Of a stretch of 64,000 bases of DNA, positions 28,435 to 36,229 are shown one piece after another. Within the stretch, counting starts at the first letter, position 1, and each line of letters opens with the position of its first letter. The notes below the pieces were generated by a model. The model was not told where the DNA came from and did no database searches. It was given only the letters and a program-made list of their open reading frames with translations. The translations under genes were made by a program, and so were the position numbers. The stretch lies in contig JAXMCQ010000005.1 of assembly GCA_046349315.1 (NCBI GenBank), positions 1 to 64,000 of the forward strand, given 5' to 3'. This DNA is from JAEUMG01 sp046349315. Its GTDB lineage: Bacteria > Pseudomonadota > Alphaproteobacteria > Rhizobiales > Aestuariivirgaceae.

Positions 28435-28785
28435 TCAGCTCCCGCGATAGGTTGAATAGCCATAGGGCGAAAGCAGCAGGGGCACATGAAAGTGCTGGCT
28501 CGCATCGGCAATGCCGAAGCGAATGGGCACAACATCGAAAAAGGGCGGATCGGGCACGCCGACCCCGTGAATGCGCAAATACTCCCCTACGAAAAAGCGA
28601 AGCTCATAGACACCCTCGAGAAAATCCTCGCCGGCGAGCAATGGCGACTCAACGCGCCCATCGGCATTCGTCGTTGCCGATTTAAGGAAACGCGGCTCCG
28701 CTCCCAGCAGCCATAATTCAAGGCGAAGCCCAGCCGCAGGCTGGCCCGCAGCCGTGTCGAGGACATGAGTCGTCAAGCGCCCCAT
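28435..28785 (-). CDS. uraH: 5-hydroxyisourate hydrolase (transthyretin-like)
   Basis: 116 residues, the usual HIUase length. It begins MGRLTTHVLDTAAGQPAAGL, the family N-terminal motif with the active-site His, and ends with the diagnostic C-terminal tetrapeptide YRGS. The enzyme hydrolyses 5-hydroxyisourate, the PuuD product, to OHCU for UraD. GGGGAGCAGGAAAGG precedes the ATG. As the first gene after a 112-base gap downstream of the LysR gene, it probably opens the main purine transcript. Confidence 0.96.
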   Translation of the reverse strand: MGRLTTHVLDTAAGQPAAGLRLELWLLGAEPRFLKSATTNADGRVESPLLAGEDFLEGVYELRFFVGEYLRIHGVGVPDPPFFDVVPIRFGIADASQHFHVPLLLSPYGYSTYRGS

Positions 28786-28897
28786 TGCCTTTCCTGCTCC
28801 CCTGTGGACGGCCGTTATTGTTGTGTCTGCCGCGAACTCCTATTGCTACCATGCGAATGTTGTTCTCAAAAGCAGAATAAGGCTAACAGACTGTCCG
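28786..28897 (-). promoter_or_regulatory. Probable promoter region of the purine catabolism operon
   Basis: 112 bases between the LysR gene and uraH, the only sizeable gap at the head of an otherwise tightly packed series of genes. It must hold the uraH ribosome site and is the natural place for an operon promoter and LysR-type operator. I could not assign a specific T-N11-A operator or -35/-10 pair with confidence. Confidence 0.4.
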
Positions 28898-29827
28898 CTA
28901 TTTTCGCACAATCGGGGTTGCGAGAAATTGCCGGGCCACAGCCAGAAAAGCGTCGATCGCCGGTCTCGCTTTTGAGCCGGACCGTCGCACGACCATGAAC
29001 TGATCGATCGGCATCTTGCGCACGACCAGGGGCACGAAGACGAGCGTTCCGGCGGCAAGATCGTCCTCGACGCCGATTTCGGTCTGAAAGGCGATGCAAT
29101 TGCCGTGGCGCGCCAAGGCCGCCATCATCCTCAGTGAATTGCATTCGACGCGCAGATGCGGGATGGCCTGGCGCGAGCCGAGCGCCCGGTCGAGAATGGC
29201 ACGCAGGCTCAACCCGCGCGATGGCCAGGCGACCGGATGGGCGAGGCAATCGGCGAGAGTCAACCGGCTCGCCTTGGCCAGAGGATGTCCGGGCGCCATG
29301 ATCGCTCCGAGCTGCATATTGCGGGTGAACTCGACTTCCAATCCCTCAAGTGATCCGGGGTTAAACGTGAAGCCGACATCGACCTCGTGCTGCCGCACCA
29401 ATTCCGTGACCGCGTCAGAGCCGGCCACGGTGACCAAGAGGTCGATGCCCGGATAGGCATCGCTAAAGGCGATGAGCAATGCCGGTAGCAGGGATGCCGA
29501 GATGCTTTCAACAGCCGAAATCCGCACCCGCCCCCGCTTGAGGCCGCGCAAAGCCGCAAGCTGATCGAGAACGGCCTCCTGCTGCGCATGGGCGTTGCGC
29601 AAACCGGCAAGCAGGACTTCGCCGGCCGTGGTCAGCCTAAGCTGGCGACTGTGGCGCTCGAAGAGGTCGAGACCAAGCTGGGCTTCGAGCAACAGCAATT
29701 GCCGGCTGATGGCTGAGGCGGCGACATTGAGCTCGCGCGATGCAGCCCTGATCGATCCCGCCGAAGCAACCGCCGCAAAATAGCGATGGCCGATGGCGAG
29801 GAAGGAGTCTGGCGTCTTGATCGCCAT
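28898..29827 (-). CDS. LysR-family transcriptional regulator
   Basis: 309 residues. The N-terminal winged helix-turn-helix is clear: FAAVASAGSIRAASRELNVAASAISRQLLLLEAQLGLDLFERH (landmarks SIRAASRELNVAASAISRQ), followed by the linker helix and the LysR substrate-binding domain (GRVRISAVESISASLLPALL, TFNPGSLEGLEVEF). It lies between glycerate kinase (4-base gap) and the uraH-led operon on the same strand, so it is the prime candidate regulator of purine breakdown. The effector could be urate, xanthine or allantoin, as an inference from context. Confidence 0.9.
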   Translation of the reverse strand: MAIKTPDSFLAIGHRYFAAVASAGSIRAASRELNVAASAISRQLLLLEAQLGLDLFERHSRQLRLTTAGEVLLAGLRNAHAQQEAVLDQLAALRGLKRGRVRISAVESISASLLPALLIAFSDAYPGIDLLVTVAGSDAVTELVRQHEVDVGFTFNPGSLEGLEVEFTRNMQLGAIMAPGHPLAKASRLTLADCLAHPVAWPSRGLSLRAILDRALGSRQAIPHLRVECNSLRMMAALARHGNCIAFQTEIGVEDDLAAGTLVFVPLVVRKMPIDQFMVVRRSGSKARPAIDAFLAVARQFLATPIVRK

Positions 29828-29831
29828 CGGC

Positions 29832-31088
29832 TCACGCCTCGATCAGAATGGCACGGAAGTCATTGACATTGGTCTGGGTCGGGCCGGTGACCACCTGATC
29901 GCCGAGCGCCTCGAAAAAACGATGCGCATCATTGCGCTCAAGATAGGCGCGTGCATCGAGGCCCAGACCGCGCGCCCGGTCGAGCGTGTCAGGCGTGACG
30001 ATAGCCCCGGCAATCGGCTCCAGGCCGTCAATCCCGTCGGTGTCAGCCGCTAGCGCGTAGATTCCCTTCTCGCCGGCGAGAGCGATGGCAAGCGACAGCG
30101 CGAACTCGGCATTGCGTCCACCGCGTCCTTCGCCGCGGACGGTGACGCCGGTCTCGCCACCGGATAGCAGGACGCACGGCTTTGGCACCGGCGCGTTCCG
30201 TTGCTTGATATGAAGTGCAAGTGCTGCATGCACTTTTGCGACTTCGCAGGATTCGCCCTCGATGCGGTCGCCCAGATAGAGCACATTGAAGCCGCGCTCT
30301 TTGGCGACCGCAATCGCCGCCTGGAACGATACTTCCGGTGAAACAATGACTCGCACATCATTGCTGCTCACGGCGGGCGGCGGCAGATCTGGCGAGAGGA
30401 GCCATCGCTTGACGTTCTCCGGCAAGGCGATGCGATAGCGCTCGACGATCTGCAACGCGTCCGACTTCCGCGTCGGATCGGGCACGGTCGGACCGGAGGC
30501 AACGATCGCTGGATCATCGCCGGGAACATCGGAAAGAATGAGCGTGTGAATGCGCGCCCCATTGGCCGCCGCCGCAAGCCGGCCGCCTTTGACAGCCGAT
30601 AGATGCTTTCGCACGCAATTGAGTTCGGCGATATTGGCGCCGCTCTTCAGAAGCGCGCTCGTGACCGCAAGTTTCTCCGCCATGCTGAACCCCGGCGCCG
30701 GCTTGGTCATGAGCGCCGATCCCCCGCCCGATATCAACGCAATCAGGAGATCATTGGGGGTCAATGTCGCGGCCAGCGCCAGAGCGCGGTCTGCGGCTGC
30801 CAGGCTGCCGGCATCGGGAATGGGGTGCCCGCCATGGCAAATCTCGATCCGCTTCAGCGATGAAGGATAGCCATGCGGGGCGACGACGAAGCCCTCGATC
30901 GGTCCCGCCCACGCCTCCTCGACCGCCATGGCCATCTGGATCGACGCCTTGCCGGCACCAATGACGACGGCTCGCCCAGGCGAAGGCGCCGGAAGATTGG
31001 CCTTCACCGCGCGGATCGGATTGGCGGCGTCGACCGCTGTATCGAACAGGCCTTTCAGCAGCGCGCGCTTTTGTGAGATTTCAGGCAT
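29832..31088 (-). CDS. Glycerate 2-kinase (DUF4147/MOFRL type)
   Basis: 418 residues. N-terminal DUF4147 landmarks are VVIGAGKASIQMAMAVEEAW, VAPHGYPSSLKRIEICHGGHPIPD and LLIALISGGGSALM, followed by LILSDVPGDDPAIVASGPTVPDPT; the C-terminal MOFRL domain has LLSGGETGVTVRGEGRGGRNAEFALSLA and ADTDGIDG. These proteins phosphorylate D-glycerate to 2-phosphoglycerate; older annotations call them hydroxypyruvate reductase (TtuD). Glyoxylate from ureidoglycolate enters metabolism through glycerate in many bacteria, which explains its place upstream of the purine genes. Confidence 0.9.
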   Translation of the reverse strand: MPEISQKRALLKGLFDTAVDAANPIRAVKANLPAPSPGRAVVIGAGKASIQMAMAVEEAWAGPIEGFVVAPHGYPSSLKRIEICHGGHPIPDAGSLAAADRALALAATLTPNDLLIALISGGGSALMTKPAPGFSMAEKLAVTSALLKSGANIAELNCVRKHLSAVKGGRLAAAANGARIHTLILSDVPGDDPAIVASGPTVPDPTRKSDALQIVERYRIALPENVKRWLLSPDLPPPAVSSNDVRVIVSPEVSFQAAIAVAKERGFNVLYLGDRIEGESCEVAKVHAALALHIKQRNAPVPKPCVLLSGGETGVTVRGEGRGGRNAEFALSLAIALAGEKGIYALAADTDGIDGLEPIAGAIVTPDTLDRARGLGLDARAYLERNDAHRFFEALGDQVVTGPTQTNVNDFRAILIEA

Positions 31089-31215
31089 TGCCGAAAGCTT
31101 TGGGCATATCGATGAGCCACCTCGATGCGGCGGATTTGAAGCAATTATTAATCACATTCTGCGATTCTCACAGGCGAGCCAAGGCTGCTCTGTTGGCTGC
31201 TGGGGAAGTTTACAA

Positions 31216-31989
31216 ATGATTAAAAAACTCTGCCTTGCCGCTGTCGCGGCACCGCTGTTCCTCGCCACGCCGGCGATGGCGGCAGACTACGACATCCAGG
31301 AAACGATTGTCGCGCCGTCCTGGACCGGCTTCTACATCGGCGCCGGCGCCGGCGTCAGCTGGATCGATTATGATGCATCCGGCAAATATTGCGATGATGT
31401 TGGAGTTTGCGCGGTTCCAAACTTCATCGACGATCTTGTCAGCAATCTCGACAATGACTCGGCCTTCCGCGGCATTGCCCAGGCCGGCTTCGATTGGGAG
31501 ATCGTACCCGGCTTCTTGATCGGCGCTCAGGGCGATTACAATTTCGGCCAGGAGCTCGGCTACCACGAGACGTCCGACTATGTGGTGGGCGACGTCGCCC
31601 TCTACGACCGGGCGAGCTACAAGGTCGAGGATATGTGGACAGTGGCCGGGCGCCTCGGCTGGGCGACCGAGCAGACACTCTTCTACGGCCTTGCCGGCTG
31701 GACCTGGGCCAACACCAGTATGGACCTCAAGGGTGCCTGTTGGGACTCTGGCTGCATCGCCGACTTCAAGAATGACGATACCATTGACGGTTGGACGCTC
31801 GGCACCGGCGTTGAATTCCGCGACTGGTGGATCGATGGCCTCTATACCCGCATTGAATACCGCTACACCGATCTCGGCAATAAGGCGGTTTCGGGTTACG
31901 ACGAGTATGGCGAATTCTACAAGCTCAGCACCAACCAGAATGTGCAGAGCATCTTTATGACCTTCGGCTATCGCTTCGACGGTCTCTGA
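31216..31989 (+). CDS. Omp25/31-like outer-membrane beta-barrel protein
   Basis: 257 residues from the ATG at 31216 with GGGGAAG upstream; the frame is open further 5' but overlaps the glycerate kinase. Residues 1-22 are a signal peptide (LAAVAAPLFLATPAMA-AD). The mature chain is built of alternating aromatic strands: WTGFYIGAGAGVSWIDY, GFLIGAQGDYNFG, AGRLGWATEQTLFYGLAGWTWA, and ends with a terminal strand IFMTFGYRFDGL. This matches the eight-stranded porin-like Omp25/Omp31 barrels of Rhizobiales. It is monocistronic with its own strong terminator. Confidence 0.85.
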   Translation: MIKKLCLAAVAAPLFLATPAMAADYDIQETIVAPSWTGFYIGAGAGVSWIDYDASGKYCDDVGVCAVPNFIDDLVSNLDNDSAFRGIAQAGFDWEIVPGFLIGAQGDYNFGQELGYHETSDYVVGDVALYDRASYKVEDMWTVAGRLGWATEQTLFYGLAGWTWANTSMDLKGACWDSGCIADFKNDDTIDGWTLGTGVEFRDWWIDGLYTRIEYRYTDLGNKAVSGYDEYGEFYKLSTNQNVQSIFMTFGYRFDGL

Positions 31990-32014
31990 TCGAATCGCAG
32001 TGAGGGGGTTGAAG

Positions 32015-32040
32015 ACGCGGGGCGAAAGCCCCGCGTTTTC
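32015..32040 (+). terminator. Strong intrinsic terminator of the outer-membrane protein gene
   Basis: Perfect 9-bp stem ACGCGGGGC/GCCCCGCGT closed by a GAAA tetraloop and followed by TTTTCGTTTT, 26 bases after the stop codon. Confidence 0.93.
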
Positions 32041-32129
32041 GTTTTGGCGATTGCCACCACCAATGTCGCACCGCATTGACAAGCCGCCATGGCTTTCGCC
32101 ATGTGGGGTTTTGGAGCAGAGGTGCGATC

Positions 32130-33113
32130 GTGAGCTTCCTTGTCGTCGAGCAGGCAAAACCCCGGCTGAACCGCAGCGAACTTGCTGTCCCCGGCAGCCA
32201 GCCGCAACTCTTCGAGAAGGCCGCGAAATCGGCGGCCGATGTCATTTTTCTTGATCTCGAAGACGCGGTCGCCCCGGACGACAAGGCGCAGGCGCGCAAG
32301 AATGTGATCCAGGCGGTCGGCGATATCGACTGGCACGGCAAGACGCTTTCGGTGCGCATCAACGGCCTCGACACGCATTTCATGTATCGCGACGTCGTCG
32401 ATCTTCTCGAACTGGCCTCCGATCGCCTCGATCTCATCATGATCCCGAAGGTCGGAACCGCTTCCGATGTCTATGCGGTGGACATGCTCTGTACCCAGAT
32501 CGAAGCGGCGAAGGGCCGCAAGAAGAAGATCGGCTTCGAACTCATCATCGAAACCGCCTTGGGCATGCAGAATATCGAGAGCATTGCCGCTGCCAGCAAA
32601 CGCAATGAATCATTGCATTTCGGCGTTGCTGATTATGCCGCTTCCACGCGCGCTCGCACGACTTCGATCGGCGGCGCCAATGCCGATTATGCGGTGCTGA
32701 CCGATTCCGATGCGGCCGGCAATCGCCTGACGCATTGGGGTGACATGTGGCACTACGCGACGGCCCGCATGGTGGTCGCCGCCCGCGCCAATGGGTTGCG
32801 GCCGATCGACGGGCCGTTCGGGGATTTTTCGGATGCCGAAGCCTTCAAGGCGGCCGCCCGCCGCGCCGCGGTTCTGGGTTGCGAAGGCAAATGGGCGATC
32901 CATCCGAGCCAGGTGGCACTCGCCAATGAAGTGATGTCGCCGAGCGAGGCCGAGGTGAAGAAGGCGCGCCGCATTCTCGAGGCGATGGCGGTGGCCGCCC
33001 GCGAAGGAAAAGGCGCCGTTTCCCTCGACGGACGGTTGATCGACTATGCTTCGATCCGGCAGGCCGAGGTGCTGGTCAAGAAGGCCGAACAGATCGCCGG
33101 GCTCGCCTCCTAG
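32130..33113 (+). CDS. mcl: L-malyl-CoA / beta-methylmalyl-CoA lyase (HpcH/CitE family)
   Basis: 327 residues from the GTG at 32130, preceded by AGAGGTG; the open frame extends 5' without a better start. Family landmarks: LAVPGSQPQLFEKAAKSAADVIFLDLEDAVAPDDK, LSVRINGLDT, DLIMIPKVG, ELIIETALGMQNI, GPFGDFSDAEAF and GKWAIHPSQVALANEV. The sequence follows the Rhodobacter Mcl1 pattern closely from memory. It reversibly cleaves malyl-CoA to glyoxylate and acetyl-CoA (or methylmalyl-CoA to glyoxylate and propionyl-CoA), acting in the ethylmalonyl-CoA pathway or glyoxylate assimilation. Its position near the glyoxylate-forming purine genes may be meaningful. Confidence 0.9.
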   Translation: MSFLVVEQAKPRLNRSELAVPGSQPQLFEKAAKSAADVIFLDLEDAVAPDDKAQARKNVIQAVGDIDWHGKTLSVRINGLDTHFMYRDVVDLLELASDRLDLIMIPKVGTASDVYAVDMLCTQIEAAKGRKKKIGFELIIETALGMQNIESIAAASKRNESLHFGVADYAASTRARTTSIGGANADYAVLTDSDAAGNRLTHWGDMWHYATARMVVAARANGLRPIDGPFGDFSDAEAFKAAARRAAVLGCEGKWAIHPSQVALANEVMSPSEAEVKKARRILEAMAVAAREGKGAVSLDGRLIDYASIRQAEVLVKKAEQIAGLAS

Positions 33114-33250
33114 CTTTCGCCACAATTGATGCTGCCGACGCATCGAAAAGCCAGAATTTTCTGGATTATCAAGGTGGGCATAGGCTGGAACCATAGCGCT
33201 GACGACCGTGTTAGGTATCCAATGGCCCAACTGCGACCCGAGGAGCTGCG

Positions 33251-34750
33251 ATGCATCTTAGAAAATTACTTCAGACAAGCCTGACATTGGCCGGCCTGAG
33301 CCTAGTTGCGCCGCAGCTTTCGGCGATTTCGCCATTCATATCGCCGGCCGCCGCCGCTGTCGGAATAGAGATCGGCACCAACGAGTTCTACGACGAACTC
33401 TCGCCCTATGGCGATTGGGTCTGGTATCGCGGCGGCTATGTCTTCGTGCCGGGCGACGTCGATGACCGCTGGCGGCCTTACGCCTATGGGCGCTGGGCCT
33501 ATACCCAGGAATATGGCTGGCTGTGGATCTCTGACGAACCATTCGGCTGGGCGACCTACCATTATGGCCGCTGGGGCTATGGCGATGACCTTGGCTGGTA
33601 TTGGGTGCCCGGCCGCGTCTGGGCGCCGGCCTGGGTGAGCTGGCGCCGCGGGCCGGACTATGTCGTCTGGGCACCATTGCCGCCGACCTATGGCGATGAT
33701 TATTACGACGGCGAGGACGACGAAGACTACGAAATCGCCGACAATGATATTCCGGACAATTACTGGAATGCGGTTCCGGCCGTGAGCTTCCTCGCTGCCA
33801 ATCTGGCCGCCTACGTATTCGCCGATGACGACCGGGATTACGGTTACCATCATCATCGTTATATCGAAGAGACCGAGCCGCTCGGGCCGGTTCGTTACCG
33901 CAACAACATGATCATGAACAACGGCCTCGACGCCGGCTTCATCGAGAAGGAAACGAACCAGAAGGTGCGGCGCTACAAGGTTCGCGAGACCGATGATTTC
34001 CGCCGTGCCGGCAAGCGCAATGGCGATGAGATCGAAGTATTCGATCGCAAGGTGAAGCCGCGCCCCGATGCCAAGCCGATGAAGGTGAAGAATATCGAGG
34101 ACGTGGAACAGAAGCACGGCAAACGCTGGAAAGGCGCCAACGGCAACAACCAGGACTCGGTCTCGAAGAACAAGGCCGGTGCCGGCACGCCTGAATTTGG
34201 CAATGGTCAGGACCAGCCAGGCACGGGCGAGAAGCTGACCAAGAAACAGCGGCGCGAAGCCGAAAAGCAAAAGAAGAAGCAGCGCAACCAGGGCCTCTCG
34301 AACGACAATCAGACGGGCGCTACGGAGCGCCAGGACTCCGAGAATGTCGGACAGAGCGGCAAGAAGAAGAAGCGCAATCAGGGCTACTCGAACCAGGGCC
34401 AACCGGGCAGCATGGATAACCAGGGTGGCGAGTATTCCAACCAGGGCAAGAAGAAGAAGCGCAACCAGGGCTCTTCGAACCAGGACCAGCTTGGCGTGAT
34501 GGACAGTCAGGGCGGCGAAGGCTCAAACCAGGGCAAGAAGAAGAAACGCAATCAAGCCTCCGAATTCTCGAATGACGGCCAGAACCAGAATCGCAACGCG
34601 AACTCCGGTGAGAGCGAAGGCGGCGGCAAGAAGAAAAAGCGCTACGATTCCGGCAATGAAGGCCAAGGCCAGTCCGGCAATCAATCCGGTACGAATAAGA
34701 AGCGCAAACCCAATGCCGGCTGCGATCCCGATACGGGCGCTAATTGCTAG
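33251..34750 (+). CDS. Secreted DUF6600 protein with Lys/Asn/Gln-rich repeat tail
   Basis: 499 residues. Residues 1-36 are a signal peptide. Residues ~45-150 are Trp/Tyr/Gly-rich (GDWVWYRGGYVFVPGDVDD, RWAYTQEYGWLWISDEPFGWATYHYGRWGYGDDLGWYWVPG), the DUF6600 pattern. A His-rich patch (YGYHHHRY) and a charged region follow. From about residue 330 the chain is low-complexity, with KKKKRNQG blocks recurring in 29-residue (87-bp) units at 34358, 34445 and 34532 and a decayed fourth. The tail is strongly basic, so it may bind nucleic acid, acidic polysaccharide or the envelope. CGAGGAGCTGCG precedes the ATG. Function is unknown. Confidence 0.8.
   Translation: MHLRKLLQTSLTLAGLSLVAPQLSAISPFISPAAAAVGIEIGTNEFYDELSPYGDWVWYRGGYVFVPGDVDDRWRPYAYGRWAYTQEYGWLWISDEPFGWATYHYGRWGYGDDLGWYWVPGRVWAPAWVSWRRGPDYVVWAPLPPTYGDDYYDGEDDEDYEIADNDIPDNYWNAVPAVSFLAANLAAYVFADDDRDYGYHHHRYIEETEPLGPVRYRNNMIMNNGLDAGFIEKETNQKVRRYKVRETDDFRRAGKRNGDEIEVFDRKVKPRPDAKPMKVKNIEDVEQKHGKRWKGANGNNQDSVSKNKAGAGTPEFGNGQDQPGTGEKLTKKQRREAEKQKKKQRNQGLSNDNQTGATERQDSENVGQSGKKKKRNQGYSNQGQPGSMDNQGGEYSNQGKKKKRNQGSSNQDQLGVMDSQGGEGSNQGKKKKRNQASEFSNDGQNQNRNANSGESEGGGKKKKRYDSGNEGQGQSGNQSGTNKKRKPNAGCDPDTGANC
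34358..34618 (+). repeat. 87-bp in-frame tandem repeat (three units)
   Basis: Units begin with GGCAAGAAGAAGAA at 34358, 34445 and 34532, exactly 87 bases apart, inside the DUF6600 gene; a degenerate further unit begins near 34624. Each unit encodes GKKKKRNQ(G/A) followed by a variable Ser/Asn/Gln/Gly stretch. Because 87 is a multiple of three, copy-number change would not break the frame. Confidence 0.85.
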
Positions 34751-34906
34751 AGCTCGATCTTCCCTCTCCCCGCTTGGGAGAGAGAAAGTGATCTGGGCAT
34801 AGATGTAAGAGAGCAAGATCGTCTCTCGCTGGTTCAGTATCGTCTATTAAGATGTGCTCCGCATACGGACCGTCATGCCAGCGGAAGGTTGGCACGGACG
34901 CTTTTT

Positions 34907-35058
34907 CCCCTCTCCCCTTGTGGGAGAGGGCGACGAGGGCCGAAGGCCCGAGGCGGGTGAGGGGTAACGTGCCGCGACACGGACCTTTGTGAGTTTGAAA
35001 TGCCCCCTCACCCGGCATGCTGGCGCATGCCGCCCTCTCCCACGGAGGGGAGAGGGGA
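34907..35058. repeat. Pair of inverted extragenic palindromic elements, family A
   Basis: Two ~55-base elements in opposite orientation: CCCCTCTCCCCTTGTGGGAG...GGCGGGTGAGGGG at 34907-34964 and CCCCTCACCCGG...CTCTCCCACGGAGGGGAG at 35003-35058. Each can fold on itself, and the pair can fold together. A further copy lies at 36096-36146. The rest of the 34751-35166 gap holds no credible gene; a shorter fragment of the same family is at 34762-34782. Confidence 0.8.
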
Positions 35059-35084
35059 AGGAAGGGTAATGAAGCGCACAAAAA

Positions 35085-35136
35085 CACCCCTCGTCCTGAG
35101 GTGCGCGCGAAGGCGCGCCTCGAAGGATGAGGGGTG
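35085..35136. repeat. Extragenic palindrome, family B
   Basis: Imperfect palindrome with outer arms CACCCCTCGTCCTGAG and its near complement ending GGATGAGGGGTG, and an inner GCGCGCGAAGGCGCGC core. This is the common alphaproteobacterial CCTCAGGATGAGG-type repeat. It lies 31 bases before the end of the convergent hypothetical gene and could serve as its transcript end. Confidence 0.75.
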
Positions 35137-35166
35137 GGTCAATAGTCGGTATGAGGAGGAATGCGT

Positions 35167-35904
35167 TTACGACGTGTCGTCGCGCGGCGGGTTTCCGAGG
35201 CGCGCGAGCCAGTCGCAGTCTTTGAGGATCTGGTCGACCTCGTGGATGTTCCGCTGGCGGTATCCAGGAGGCCTTCCGGAGCGCAACGGGCCGGAGCGCT
35301 CAGGCCGGCGCTCGTCGAAGGGCCGGGCCTCCCAGCGGGCGAGCCGCATGGCGTGGCGCGGAATGTCCTGAACCGCGTCCAGAACGGCGAGAAGCCGGCG
35401 GACCAGGTGCCTGGCACTGACCATGCCGTCATCGACCTTCTCTTCGACAACAGGCGGCGGCGGAACTTGCGGCCGACCGAATTCGCGCATCATCTGATCC
35501 CAGGGAGACAGAGGATCACCGAGAACGCGGATGCGCGGCTCAGGGCCATGGCGCTTCTTCTTGAACCGCCGGCCCTGGCGCCTGAGCGCATCGAAGAGGT
35601 TGAACAAGGGCCGGCGTTTGCGCTCAGGCTTGGCTTCGGCATTATTTTCACGAGGGGCCTTGGGCTTCCTTGGCGCTGCCGGACGCCGGGGCTTATGCTC
35701 GAGCACGATGTCACGCGCCGCGGCGACGATGAGCCTTCTCACCGCTGATTCCGCCGACCGCAGGATCTGGAGCACGGAACGGTGCAGCGGCTTTGATATC
35801 CTCTCGATCGAAACGCCTTCGCTAAGCCCGATCTCGGCAAACAGCGCCAACACCACGGCCAACAGTGGCACGCGCTTGCTTTCGATGGCCAATTCCCAGT
35901 TCAT
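35167..35904 (-). CDS. Hypothetical basic protein
   Basis: 245 residues, ATG preceded by GAGCAGGA. The N-terminal ~75 residues are helical and hydrophobic in part (VPLLAVVLALFAEIGLSEGVSIERISKPLHRSV). The middle is very rich in Arg, Lys and Pro (KPRRPAAPRKPKAPREN, RRQGRRFKKKRHGPEPRIRVLGDPLSPW), and the C-terminal third is helical with many Arg. No domain is recognised and no catalytic motif is evident. The high positive charge would suit nucleic-acid binding, but that is speculation. It appears monocistronic, with repeat elements on both sides. Confidence 0.65.
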   Translation of the reverse strand: MNWELAIESKRVPLLAVVLALFAEIGLSEGVSIERISKPLHRSVLQILRSAESAVRRLIVAAARDIVLEHKPRRPAAPRKPKAPRENNAEAKPERKRRPLFNLFDALRRQGRRFKKKRHGPEPRIRVLGDPLSPWDQMMREFGRPQVPPPPVVEEKVDDGMVSARHLVRRLLAVLDAVQDIPRHAMRLARWEARPFDERRPERSGPLRSGRPPGYRQRNIHEVDQILKDCDWLARLGNPPRDDTS

Positions 35905-35986
35905 TCCTGCTCAATAGAACATAGGCGGAACCACGTCAATCATAAAATTCGAGTGGCCGCCAATTTTTTGGTGCCTCTCTTTTTTT

Positions 35987-36146
35987 CGTCATCCCGGCGA
36001 AAGCCGGGACCCAGCTATCCGCGTGAAGGCTGTTGGCGATCCATCACGGTGAAAGATGGGTCCCGGCTTTCGCCGGGATGACGGTAGTTGTGCTGCCCCT
36101 CACCCGGCGCATGCGCGCCACCCTCTCCCCGCTTGCGCGGGGCGAG
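35987..36146. repeat. Long inverted repeat (family C) followed by a family A element
   Basis: Perfect 27-base arms at 35987-36013 (CGTCATCCCGGCGAAAGCCG...) and 36057-36083 flank a 43-base centre; each arm is itself a hairpin. A family A palindrome follows at 36096-36146 (CCCTCACCCGG...GCGGGGCGAGGGG). Apart from these elements the 35905-36229 gap shows no gene. Confidence 0.85.
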
Positions 36147-36229
36147 GGGAAAACAGTCCGTGCGCAAACGGCCACGCCGTCGCAGCTCACCCCAGGAGGA
36201 AGAGAGGAAGTTGCAATTTGCTCTAAGTA

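Noticed and set aside
34751..36229. Palindrome clusters as a CRISPR array
   Set aside because: Elements are few, self-complementary, of several families and lack regular spacers or cas genes.
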